IMG/VR virus record: IMGVR_UViG_3300025327_000086
Location: 1 to 38,961 of that record
Origin: a virus
Length of the DNA: 38,961 nt
Strand: one strand, 5' to 3'
The notes beneath the pieces were generated by a model. That model did no database searches. It was not told the origin of the DNA and was given only the letters and a program-made list of their open reading frames with translations. Both the position numbers and the translations under genes were made by a program. How positions within the stretch are numbered: the first letter of the stretch is position 1; every line of letters starts with the position of its first letter. This document shows, one piece after another, positions 1-6,045 of this stretch.

Positions 1-1
1 G

Positions 2-37
2 TACGACGACCCGCGGAAGGGAGAGGACACACCATGA
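2..37 (+). CDS. 3' end of an upstream gene (partial)
   Basis: The frame reads YDDPRKGEDTP and stops at TGA 35-37, which overlaps the ATG at 34 as ATGA. That overlap is the standard junction in this genome, so this is probably the tail of a gene that starts before the window. Nothing can be said of its function. Confidence 0.4.
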   Translation, partial: YDDPRKGEDTP

Positions 38-237
38 CCTATCAGGAAGGACTCTCCACGTGGGCCGACGCAGTACGCTGGAACCCCGACCGGGGCACGT
101 GGGAGGTCCGGGGGAAGGATGGGCGCCGCATTACCTTGAACCGTAACGGGGTCTTTATCCTGCACGAACGGGCGCCGACACTGGCCGCAGACGCGACGCG
201 ATGGCCCTGGACGTGGGTCCACGTAGGAGCGCCATGA
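34..237 (+). CDS. hypothetical protein, 67 aa
   Basis: A small soluble protein of unknown function. It is rich in Trp and Arg, with a middle (residues about 20-45) that looks like alternating beta strands (GTWEVRGKDGRRITLNRNG). A purine-rich AGGGAGAGGA element lies upstream of the ATG, and the stop overlaps the next ATG as ATGA, which supports translation in an operon. No family was recognised. Confidence 0.6.
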   Translation: MTYQEGLSTWADAVRWNPDRGTWEVRGKDGRRITLNRNGVFILHERAPTLAADATRWPWTWVHVGAP

Positions 238-359
238 ACGCCGCGGCGCGGGTGGGCCTGTTGCTCCTCGCGGTCCCGTGGGGCCTGCTCGCGGTCGTCG
301 TGATCGGATGGCTCCGGCAACGGCGCCGAAGGAAGGAGGGGCACCGTGGGGAGGTGTAG
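234..359 (+). CDS. small single-pass membrane protein, 41 aa
   Basis: This is too short for ordinary gene finding. ATG 234 overlaps the previous stop (ATGA). The protein has one hydrophobic segment, about residues 7-25 (VGLLLLAVPWGLLAVVVIGW), followed by a strongly basic tail (RQRRRRK). That suggests an inner-membrane protein with the C-terminus in the cytoplasm. Function unknown. The overlaps at both ends support it being real. Confidence 0.55.
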   Translation: MNAAARVGLLLLAVPWGLLAVVVIGWLRQRRRRKEGHRGEV

Positions 360-828
360 CCTAGTAGACCACCTCGGCGCCCCGCTCCTGTGGACTGTTG
401 ACCAATGGTCCTGTATGTGGTGCGGCCGTCCTATCGCGCAGTCTTCCGCGGAGGCGCGATGGGAGGCTGCGAAGGAGAAAGGACCCATGACACCTGATGA
501 GGCCCTGAGTCGTGTACTGGCTCATCTGCACCTCCCCCAGCTCGGCGCCCTTGATCGGGAAAGGGCGGCTCGACTGGCCGATTTGGCTACACCGCCCTGT
601 GAGGGGCTGGGAGGCCCCGTCCGTGCGTCCGCCACGTCGGCCCCCTGTCCTACCTGTCCTCTGCTCCATAAGGCCCTGGACGCCCTGCTAGGCGCCGCCC
701 GAGATGTCCTCCAAGGGCCGCCAGAGGATGGTTTCGAGGTCGGGGGGGTCCTGTCCGTCCTCTCCATGGCTGTCAATGCCGCGGAAAGAGCCCTCCTGGC
801 AGCAGACGACGCCGGAGGCACGCCATGA
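346..828 (+). CDS. hypothetical protein with possible zinc knuckles, 160 aa
   Basis: GTG 346 has a perfect AAGGAGG at 333-339, six bases upstream, so I prefer this start. A second start, ATG 487, also has an AAGGAG upstream and would give a 113-residue form, so two products are possible. The long form carries CMWC at residues 23-26 and CPTC near 101-104. The rest is alanine/leucine-rich and probably helical. No family recognised. The stop overlaps the next gene as ATGA. Confidence 0.6.
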   Translation: MGRCSLVDHLGAPLLWTVDQWSCMWCGRPIAQSSAEARWEAAKEKGPMTPDEALSRVLAHLHLPQLGALDRERAARLADLATPPCEGLGGPVRASATSAPCPTCPLLHKALDALLGAARDVLQGPPEDGFEVGGVLSVLSMAVNAAERALLAADDAGGTP

Positions 829-1130
829 AACAGGCGAGAAAGGGCGTCCGCTACTACCCGAACCAAGCGGAGGAACCCACGCACGGCTACGCCGACACCC
901 TCCCCGACCCCGACTGCGAGGCCCGCCGCTCGGACCTCACCCGTGCTCGGGCCGGTGACATCGCCGCCCTTGAACGTCTCTGGGCCGTCTACCACCTTCG
1001 CCTCCCTCTCGTCGAGGCGCGCATCGGGTGGGCGCCGGCCCGCCCCGCGCGACCCTTCGTCACTCCAGACCCCGTCACCTTCCCCCGTCGCCACCATCGG
1101 CTTCCTCCGGCGGACGGGTGGGAGGAGTAG
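825..1130 (+). CDS. hypothetical protein, 101 aa
   Basis: Starts at ATG 825 overlapping the previous stop. The middle (SDLTRARAGDIAALERLWAV) looks helical; the C-terminus is Pro/Arg-rich and low in complexity. The last 56 bases overlap the 3' end of the leftward ATPase gene, so two operons converge and overlap here. Unknown function, and the C-terminal third may not be conserved. Confidence 0.5.
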   Translation: MKQARKGVRYYPNQAEEPTHGYADTLPDPDCEARRSDLTRARAGDIAALERLWAVYHLRLPLVEARIGWAPARPARPFVTPDPVTFPRRHHRLPPADGWEE

Positions 1131-1896
1131 GGGCATCGAAGCCGCCGCGGATCTGCTCAGGGTCCGTCCGATCCACCCGGAAGGCCCCGCGCTCGTACAG
1201 GACCACCTGAGACGCGGGGGACTCAGCGTAGCGCCCGATGGTCTCTAGCACCCTCTTCGCCGACCGTCGCCCTGCACGGGTGTAGCCATACAAGAACGCC
1301 TGGTCCGCGATGCCAAGCAGCGCGCCGCCTCCCCGAATGGTCTTTCCGGCGGTCCCTGCGCTCTTCCGCTCGTGATGGAGCAACAGGACCGCCGCGCCCG
1401 TCGCCCGCGCCAGTTCCAGGAAGGGGGCCACAGCCTTCAACACCTGCATGTTGTCGTTCTCGTCGTCCACGATGCCCCGCCAGAAGTGGGCGAGGGTGTC
1501 GAGGATGACCAGGCCGATCTGCTGGGCGCGAACGTACTCTCGGAGTTCCAGATGGAGAGCAGCGGTCGGTGGCAGGCCGCCTCGATGCAGGTGGAGCGGC
1601 ACATCATGGGCACGCAAGGCCCGGAGCCGGCGCTGGACGTCCTGGGGGTGTTCCTCCACAGCGAGGATCAGGACGTTTTTCTGCTTGGTCGCGCCCCCCA
1701 GGAAGGGCACCCCGCGTTGAATCGCCAGAGCGAGAGGATAGGCCAGCGTGGACTTGCCGACCTTGGGATAGCTGGCGAGGACGGCCAGGGTTCCCAGGGG
1801 AAGGTAGGGCTCCCACAACCAATCGATGCCGATGTCTGGCTCCGTGAGGATGTCGTCGGCCTTGCGGATCTTGAGGAGATTCAAGCGGGCCTCCAA
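1075..1896 (-). CDS. RepA/AAA_25-like RecA-fold ATPase
   Basis: A 273-residue P-loop ATPase of the RecA/DnaB fold, most like RepA-type hexameric helicases and phage AAA_25 proteins. Walker A is ASYPKVGKST at residues 41-50, a probable catalytic Glu is in AVEEHPQDVQRRL (E81/E82), Walker B is LVILDTL with D133, and a LLLHHERK strand follows. The family role is loading or helicase work in DNA replication. The only in-frame start near the N-terminus is TTG 1896; the ATG at 1907 is out of frame. The C-terminus is a Pro/Gly-rich tail that overlaps the convergent gene. It lies downstream of the small HEMGH gene on the same strand. Confidence 0.82.
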   Translation of the reverse strand: MEARLNLLKIRKADDILTEPDIGIDWLWEPYLPLGTLAVLASYPKVGKSTLAYPLALAIQRGVPFLGGATKQKNVLILAVEEHPQDVQRRLRALRAHDVPLHLHRGGLPPTAALHLELREYVRAQQIGLVILDTLAHFWRGIVDDENDNMQVLKAVAPFLELARATGAAVLLLHHERKSAGTAGKTIRGGGALLGIADQAFLYGYTRAGRRSAKRVLETIGRYAESPASQVVLYERGAFRVDRTDPEQIRGGFDAPTPPTRPPEEADGGDGGR

Positions 1897-1916
1897 GTAC
1901 CCGTCATATGACGACT

Positions 1917-1922
1917 AGTATA
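1917..1922 (-). promoter_or_regulatory. possible extended -10 for the leftward ATPase gene
   Basis: On the minus strand TGGTATACT gives an extended -10 (TGn plus TATACT), about 20 bases upstream of the TTG start. No good -35 is seen at the right distance, so this is tentative. Confidence 0.25.
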
Positions 1923-1975
1923 CCAGGCGCCGTTCCTGTTCTACTACTGTCCTAAGAGTGACATACATCATCATT

Positions 1976-2003
1976 TTGACGCGTAACTTATTGATTCTAC
2001 TAT
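1976..2003 (+). promoter_or_regulatory. candidate rightward promoter TTGACG-N16-TACTAT
   Basis: TTGACG (1976-1981) and TACTAT (1998-2003) are 16 bases apart in an AT-rich stretch. Transcription would run antisense through the leftward 2039-2317 gene. The -10 overlaps the left arm of the inverted repeat at 2001-2032. Only four of six -10 bases match consensus. Confidence 0.25.
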
Positions 2004-2032
2004 CACTGATGCCTCCCGTGACCGCAGTGATA
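2001..2032. repeat. inverted repeat TATCACTG...CAGTGATA
   Basis: Perfect 8-bp arms at 2001-2008 and 2025-2032 are separated by 16 bases. They lie just past the stop of the 2039-2317 gene, in the 140-bp AT-rich gap before the ATPase gene. There is no T tract on either side, so an operator or mRNA hairpin is more likely than an intrinsic terminator. Confidence 0.45.
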
Positions 2033-2038
2033 ACAATA

Positions 2039-2317
2039 TCAGCTACTTAGGCTATCTTGGGACTGATTGCTCTCTAGCGGCCTAGTCGCGGCGTAGTCGG
2101 GGAAGTGGCACTCTAGCCATGCCCTATCGTTGACATTGTGTCCCATCTCATGCAGGAGGGAGCGCAACAGGAGGAAGAGTTCATCTAGGCCGAGGGGAGG
2201 CAGCGCGGCTTCGTCGCCCCACGCGAGACGGCGCACGGTCTCTAGGCCTTCATGGTAGCTGCAATGGTGAGCAAGGTGATCCGCGAGGCGACGGAGGGTG
2301 ACGAAGGTGATCGGCAT
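2039..2317 (-). CDS. 92-aa protein with HEMGH motif, leaderless candidate
   Basis: I start at ATG 2317, not at any upstream codon, because TTGACA-N16-TATAAT ends eight bases before it. Transcription should begin at or one base before this ATG, making a leaderless mRNA. The frame remains open upstream to about 2557, but that part lies across the promoter. Residues 44-60 form a hydrophobic helix ending in HEMGH (56-60), which matches the HExxH zinc-protease signature; no third ligand is obvious and the protein is short. It could be a small metalloprotein or regulator, or the motif may be chance. First gene of the leftward operon. Confidence 0.55.
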   Translation of the reverse strand: MPITFVTLRRLADHLAHHCSYHEGLETVRRLAWGDEAALPPLGLDELFLLLRSLLHEMGHNVNDRAWLECHFPDYAATRPLESNQSQDSLSS

Positions 2318-2324
2318 GGGGCGC

Positions 2325-2352
2325 ATTATAAGGCGCGGTGTTGGGCTGTCAA
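2325..2352 (-). promoter_or_regulatory. consensus sigma-70 promoter, leftward
   Basis: Minus strand TTGACA at 2352-2347 and TATAAT at 2330-2325, spacer 16 bases. Both hexamers are perfect consensus, which stands out against the GC-rich surroundings. It should drive the 2039-2317 gene and perhaps the ATPase gene. Confidence 0.8.
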
Positions 2353-2388
2353 GGCGCGCCGGATGTTCAGTGTTTGGCGCGATGGACT

Positions 2389-2403
2389 GGCACGTCGTTT
2401 GCC
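2389..2403. repeat. degenerate copy of GGCAAACNGTTTGCC palindrome
   Basis: GGCACGTCGTTTGCC matches the exact sites at 23500 and 28893 in 12 of 15 bases; the right half-site is intact and the copy is flanked by T and A that extend the symmetry. It lies between the two divergent promoters, where an operator would be expected. Confidence 0.4.
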
Positions 2404-2410
2404 ACACGCC

Positions 2411-2422
2411 CGCCACGTGGCG
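2411..2422. promoter_or_regulatory. 12-bp palindrome CGCCACGTGGCG, candidate operator
   Basis: A perfect 12-bp palindrome sits five bases before the -35 of the rightward promoter. A second CACGTG (2463-2468, in CCCACGTGTGGC) sits at the expected transcription start of the same promoter. Two related sites flanking one promoter suggest regulator binding. Confidence 0.45.
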
Positions 2423-2427
2423 CCCCG

Positions 2428-2456
2428 TTGACAGGCGGCGTAGAGACGTGTAGAGT
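2428..2456 (+). promoter_or_regulatory. early rightward promoter TTGACA-N17-TAGAGT
   Basis: Consensus TTGACA at 2428-2433, 17-base spacer, TAGAGT at 2451-2456 (four of six matches). It points at the recombination operon that begins at 2526 and diverges from the promoter at 2325-2352. Confidence 0.6.
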
Positions 2457-2525
2457 GCGTCCCACGTGTGGCGCTTCGACACCACGAACTCGGCTGCGGC
2501 CGACTCAGGAAAGGATGGTCCCGCC

Positions 2526-2711
2526 ATGGACGTCACGACCAGCATGCACCTCCTCAACGCCTTCGCAGAATCCTGCTTGACCTACTACACTGCGCCCCCG
2601 GACACGGCCATCGCCCTCGGCGCGTTGAAGGCGATGCATATCTACAAGGATCTCTTGGCGGCAGCGTTGTACGCGTACACGCCGCCCATCGCGCCGGAGA
2701 AGGTGTCCTGA
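2526..2711 (+). CDS. hypothetical protein, 61 aa
   Basis: First gene after the rightward promoter. ATG 2526 follows an AGGAAAGGA element about 10 bases upstream; an in-frame ATG at 2466 is possible but lies at the start of the transcript. The protein is mainly helical and moderately hydrophobic (residues 24-52). Its stop overlaps the ATG of the nuclease gene (TGATG). No family recognised. Confidence 0.6.
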   Translation: MDVTTSMHLLNAFAESCLTYYTAPPDTAIALGALKAMHIYKDLLAAALYAYTPPIAPEKVS

Positions 2712-3568
2712 TGCCCAACATGCTCTTCACCCGCTACGAGCGCCACACCACCTTCGCCGCGCTCTCCCGGTGCCCTCAAGAGTACGCCCACCTCGTCGCC
2801 ATCCGGGAGGGCCGGGCGCTGGACCGGCCGGCGAGCCTTCCGGCGCTGATCGGCATCGGCGCGGACCACATCGTCACGTCTTACTGGCGGGCGACGCTTG
2901 CTGGTGAGAACTGGGCGCCGACAATGGCGTGCGGGTATGCGATCCTCGAAGTGTCGAAGGAGGCCGGCCATCTCCAAGAGGCAGATCGGGCAATCCTCCA
3001 TGCAGAACTCGGTCTCTTCGCGCCGCAATACTACGACCAGTGGAAGGACGCCCGGTCGCACTGGCGCCCGCTCGCGCTGCATCCCTACCTTGACCCGAAG
3101 ACGCATCCCATGCTCCTCTTCGGCGACGACTACCTCACGATGCCCGATGCCGTCATGGATATCGGGGATGGTGCCATCACCGTCGTCGATGTCAAGACCT
3201 CCGCGCGCCCCTACGACTGGCGCCGCTACGCCTACGACCTCCAGCTCCTCGCCAACTGTCTCCCCTACGCGGACGGCCCGAAGCCGGTCCAGTTCCTGAT
3301 CGACTTCGCCCAGCGCCCGAAGAAGACCGTGCGGGAGTGGACGTTCCCACCGGCGCAGCCCTTCCCCTTCGACGCCCCACGCCGTGCCATCGCGGAACGC
3401 TGGTTGGCGCGGTGTCGTGCGATGAAGACCGTCTACGCGGCGATGGACGAGTGGGCGCAGATTCCCATCGACGGCTGTCAACGCTGGTACGGCCGGTGTG
3501 AGTTCTGGGAGCAGTGCTTTGGCGACGCCGCCGTCGTCGGAGGGCACGCAGATGACGGCGCAGCCTGA
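2711..3568 (+). CDS. Cas4/AddB-like PD-(D/E)XK nuclease with Fe-S cysteines
   Basis: A 285-residue protein of the PDDEXK_1/RecB-Cas4 nuclease group. The N-terminal signature SRCPQEY places Cys21 where these families have their first cluster cysteine. The nuclease core is MPDAVMD followed by VVDVKTS, giving D146, D160 and K162. Three C-terminal cysteines (C256, C263, C269) complete the usual one-plus-three 4Fe-4S pattern. Family members resect or trim DNA ends. Lying two genes before a Sak4-like ATPase, it probably supplies 3' tails for phage recombination. ATG 2711 is chosen because it overlaps the previous stop; the frame is open further upstream but without support. Confidence 0.85.
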   Translation: MPNMLFTRYERHTTFAALSRCPQEYAHLVAIREGRALDRPASLPALIGIGADHIVTSYWRATLAGENWAPTMACGYAILEVSKEAGHLQEADRAILHAELGLFAPQYYDQWKDARSHWRPLALHPYLDPKTHPMLLFGDDYLTMPDAVMDIGDGAITVVDVKTSARPYDWRRYAYDLQLLANCLPYADGPKPVQFLIDFAQRPKKTVREWTFPPAQPFPFDAPRRAIAERWLARCRAMKTVYAAMDEWAQIPIDGCQRWYGRCEFWEQCFGDAAVVGGHADDGAA

Positions 3569-3701
3569 TCGATCCTTCCGGCCCTTAGTAGAGGCCATCG
3601 AAGAGGTCTATTATCTCGTGGTGTGCAGCGACGCCGCGCTAAGAGCGGGGATGGACGCACTCCTCAAGGAACTCTGGAGGGCCGACGATGCCACCGATTG
3701 A
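3552..3701 (+). CDS. hypothetical protein, 49 aa
   Basis: ATG 3552 overlaps the end of the nuclease gene by 17 bases, and the stop overlaps the next gene by 14. The product is acidic and probably one or two helices (FRPLVEAIEEVYYLVVCSDA). Function unknown; the position inside the recombination operon is the only clue. Confidence 0.5.
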   Translation: MTAQPDRSFRPLVEAIEEVYYLVVCSDAALRAGMDALLKELWRADDATD

Positions 3702-4515
3702 ACTCACCCGCCTGACCTGGCTCCGCTCCGTCTGCCGCGTCCTCTTCACCGGCCTGCCCCTCGCAGGGAAGAGCACGGGCGCCCTGACTCTGCCACATCG
3801 GACCCGGGATGGCGCAGAGACCATCGTATGGGGAGCGCCAGTCCAAGGCGACATCCTTTTCCTTGTTGTCCCGGGCGAGCAAGGCTACTCCAGTATCGTC
3901 CCGTCCGACGCCATCCGCGTCATGGCGTGGGAGTTCCGGGAGACCCTGGATCTCGCCCATCGCCGCACCGTCGCGGACGAGTTCCATGGTGCCCTGAAGG
4001 CCGCGATCACCGGCCAGCTCGGCGACGTCCACACCCTCGTCATCGACGGGATGTCGTGGTGGTATCCCCTGATGATGCCGCTCCTCGGTTGGACCGAGAC
4101 GGACTACCTCGACAAGGAGGGCGCGCGGAAGTACAGCCGCTTCCACGCGGAGTTCTCGCGGACCTTTGCGCCGCTCATGCAGTCCCGCATCCCGGTCGTC
4201 GCCGGCACAGCCTACCTCGACCGGGAGCCGTCCGACCCGGACAATCCCAAGTCATTCAAGACGGGGATGCCAGCGTTTCCTGGGCGCATGGGGCGCCAAG
4301 ACATTTTCGGGATGTTCCCGTTCCTGATCAACTGTGAGCGGGAGGAGTCGCAGGGGAAGGACACCTTCACGTGGCGCCTCGCTCCGTCGGCACGTGTCCA
4401 GTCGGCGGGGATGCACCTCCCGCGGGAGTTGGCCGCGCTGCTCCCGAAGCAGTGTGCGCCGGACTGGCGGATCATCGAGCAGGCGGTACAACAAGGACTG
4501 GACGCCCGTGCCTGA
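3688..4515 (+). CDS. Sak4-like RecA-fold recombinase ATPase
   Basis: A 275-residue P-loop ATPase. Walker A is GLPLAGKST (residues 22-30) and Walker B is TLVIDGMSW with D120. The layout, with a short N-terminus, P-loop near residue 25 and an acidic strand near 120, fits phage Sak4/AAA_24 proteins, which promote single-strand annealing with an SSB partner. It follows the Cas4-like nuclease, so resection and annealing are probably coupled. The start ATG 3688 overlaps the previous gene. Confidence 0.8.
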   Translation: MPPIELTRLTWLRSVCRVLFTGLPLAGKSTGALTLPHRTRDGAETIVWGAPVQGDILFLVVPGEQGYSSIVPSDAIRVMAWEFRETLDLAHRRTVADEFHGALKAAITGQLGDVHTLVIDGMSWWYPLMMPLLGWTETDYLDKEGARKYSRFHAEFSRTFAPLMQSRIPVVAGTAYLDREPSDPDNPKSFKTGMPAFPGRMGRQDIFGMFPFLINCEREESQGKDTFTWRLAPSARVQSAGMHLPRELAALLPKQCAPDWRIIEQAVQQGLDARA

Positions 4516-4584
4516 TTGGGCGTTCTCACATCCCACCGAGCCCGAGGGCGAAGGAGGCGTTATGCGGCAGGATGAGGTGGAACT

Positions 4585-4752
4585 ATGGGGATCGTAGGGG
4601 CCATCCTCTGGTCTATCCTGATCTGGAGTAGCCCACTCCAACAGTGCTGGGCCGTATGGGACAGCCCGGCACAAGCGTGGCAGACCGTCTGCGTTCTGGA
4701 CATCCAACCCATCCCTGGCCGCGTCGTCGGCCCACAAGGAGGACCAAGATGA
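4585..4752 (+). CDS. small membrane or exported protein, 55 aa
   Basis: ATG 4585 has GAGGTGG just upstream, and the TGA 4750-4752 overlaps the next ATG (ATGA). The N-terminus (GIVGAILWSILIWSSP) is a hydrophobic segment, then come two cysteines (residues 21 and 36), which suggests a small exported or membrane-anchored protein. No family recognised. A variant of the 15-bp palindrome lies within it. Confidence 0.5.
   Translation: MGIVGAILWSILIWSSPLQQCWAVWDSPAQAWQTVCVLDIQPIPGRVVGPQGGPR
4679..4693. repeat. variant palindrome GGCAGACCGTCTGCG
   Basis: Keeps the 6+6 bp symmetry GCAGAC-C-GTCTGC. Relative to GGCAAACCGTTTGCC the two inner changes are compensatory (A to G and T to C), as expected if symmetry is selected. 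It falls in the coding sequence of the 55-aa protein. Confidence 0.4.
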
Positions 4753-5285
4753 GTGACGATCTCGACATCGTAGGCACCGTCTCCGAGGACATCCGTTCGA
4801 CCCCCATTGACCAGGGTTCGTACTTCGCCGAGGCCGTCCGCGCCGACGTGGCGGACACCTCGACGTGGGATCTCGACCCGAAGACCGGAAAGATGGTGGC
4901 GCCGTTCGGCCGCGTCCGTTGGCGCATCCTGGCCGGCAAGTTAGGCGAGGAGACCGCCTTCGCCGGGCGCCAGACCGAACAGCGCGTCAACCTCACGGCG
5001 GGGAAGTTCGTGGACTCCATGGGCCGCGAGCGGAACAACCTCGACAACCTCGCGCAGCTCATCCGTCTGAAACATGGTCTGCCCAAGGGTGCCGACGTCC
5101 GGGGATTCGCGCTCTTCCAGACGAGCGATCTCGGCGGCCTCCCCTTAGACGAGAGGATCGCCACGCTCTCGAAACGCTTCAGCGACGCGGTGATCGGTCT
5201 GAAAGCCGTGGTCCGCATCTACCATCGGAAGGGTGATGACGGGCCCCAGGACGCCATCGCGGCGGTCAGTGTGCCGGAGGTGTAA
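4749..5285 (+). CDS. unknown recombination-module protein, 178 aa
   Basis: ATG 4749 has AAGGAGG a few bases upstream, the best ribosome site of this operon, so high expression is likely. The protein is soluble, with a mixed alpha/beta look (FGRVRWRILAGKLGEE, VIGLKAVVRIYH). No motif was recognised. Sak4-type annealases usually act with a single-strand DNA-binding protein encoded nearby, and this abundant downstream gene is a candidate for that role, but this is inference from position only. Confidence 0.7.
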   Translation: MSDDLDIVGTVSEDIRSTPIDQGSYFAEAVRADVADTSTWDLDPKTGKMVAPFGRVRWRILAGKLGEETAFAGRQTEQRVNLTAGKFVDSMGRERNNLDNLAQLIRLKHGLPKGADVRGFALFQTSDLGGLPLDERIATLSKRFSDAVIGLKAVVRIYHRKGDDGPQDAIAAVSVPEV

Positions 5286-5286
5286 C

Positions 5287-5424
5287 ATGCGGAAGGGATC
5301 TGACATGGCGACGACGTGGTGCCGGCTCCTTCCCTCCCCTGTTCAGGTCGCCATCTGGCGCTGGCCTGTCTACGGGCGACCCGGCGTGCGGGGGATGTGC
5401 TGGGTCGTTCTGATGAGGAACTGA
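5287..5424 (+). CDS. hypothetical protein, 45 aa
   Basis: ATG 5287 follows GGAGGTG; ATG 5305 is an alternative start after AAGGGA. The protein is small, basic and Trp-rich with a moderately hydrophobic centre. No family recognised. The gene fills the gap between its neighbours with one base to spare, so it may be real, but evidence is thin. Confidence 0.35.
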   Translation: MRKGSDMATTWCRLLPSPVQVAIWRWPVYGRPGVRGMCWVVLMRN

Positions 5425-5425
5425 A

Positions 5426-5644
5426 ATGGCGCAGACCGCCGGAGCCGCCGCGATGACCGACAACCGAGGACCCCTCAAAGTATCGGTCAAAGTTTCAGGG
5501 CCCTACATCGTCACCGGACCTGATGTGGGTTGGGCGTACCAAAAGGGCCGCCACGTCATCGCCTACGCAACCGTCGCGTGGAAAGGTGAACTGCTACTGA
5601 TAAGCATTGAGATCCCGCGGGCGTTGCCGGAGCCCCCGCGATGA
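5426..5644 (+). CDS. hypothetical protein, 72 aa
   Basis: Begins one base after the preceding stop; an internal ATG 5453 is another possible start. The sequence KVSVKVSGPYIVTG...HVIAYATVAWKGELLLISIEI suggests an all-beta fold. The stop overlaps the next ATG. Unknown function. Confidence 0.5.
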   Translation: MAQTAGAAAMTDNRGPLKVSVKVSGPYIVTGPDVGWAYQKGRHVIAYATVAWKGELLLISIEIPRALPEPPR

Positions 5645-5892
5645 CCCGCGCCGAAGCGACCGAGGCCCTGTGGCAGTGGATGCTCGCTAACTGGCGCCAG
5701 TGGGGGTGGGCCACGGACATCGCTGGGGACTACATTGAGGGGAAGGCCGCAGACCTCGGCCTGCTGCGCCTGGAGCGGTTCGACCCTGAGAAGCATGACG
5801 ACGCTGGCTGGGGGGCCGAACCGGGCGACCCCTGGTTCGTGCCGGTGGGGCCGCCGCGACGTGTGAATACGCCGCGTGTTGGTGAAACTTGA
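5641..5892 (+). CDS. hypothetical protein, 83 aa, probably cut short by an in-frame TGA
   Basis: ATGA overlap with the previous gene. The protein is Trp-rich at its N-terminus (LWQWMLANWRQWGWATD) and ends at TGA 5890-5892. The same frame then stays open for 50 more codons and encodes a convincing zinc ribbon, so the natural product is probably about 134 residues. Function unknown. Confidence 0.55.
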   Translation: MTRAEATEALWQWMLANWRQWGWATDIAGDYIEGKAADLGLLRLERFDPEKHDDAGWGAEPGDPWFVPVGPPRRVNTPRVGET

Positions 5893-6045
5893 AAATGTCT
5901 TGTCTGTGGCTACTTCCGTCCTTGGGGAATCTACGATGAACAGACCGGAGCTACTGTGTGTGTCGCTTGTAGGGATGCTGCTCGGGACCCGGGAGAGCCG
6001 CCGCGCCTGGCCGCGCCGCCTGCTGCGGCGGAGACCCCGCTATGA
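5890..6045 (+). pseudogene. zinc-ribbon extension of the 5641 gene after in-frame TGA
   Basis: Directly after TGA 5890-5892, in the same frame, the sequence reads KCLVCGYFRPWGIYDEQTG and then CVACRDAARD. Two CxxC knuckles about 17 residues apart make a typical zinc ribbon. The frame ends at TGA 6043-6045 overlapping ATG 6042 of the next gene (ATGA), exactly the junction used elsewhere. There is no start codon between the TGA and the first Cys. One transition (TGG or CGA to TGA) would explain it; readthrough is the alternative. Confidence 0.55.

Noticed and set aside
2318-2557. N-terminal extension of the leftward HEMGH gene up to 2557
   Set aside because: It would run across the consensus promoter and the divergent control region; translation from ATG 2317 just downstream of the -10 is simpler.
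4562-4597. 11-codon ORF MRQDEVELWGS with a good ribosome site
   Set aside because: Too short to support; it may only position ribosomes for the 55-aa gene at 4585.
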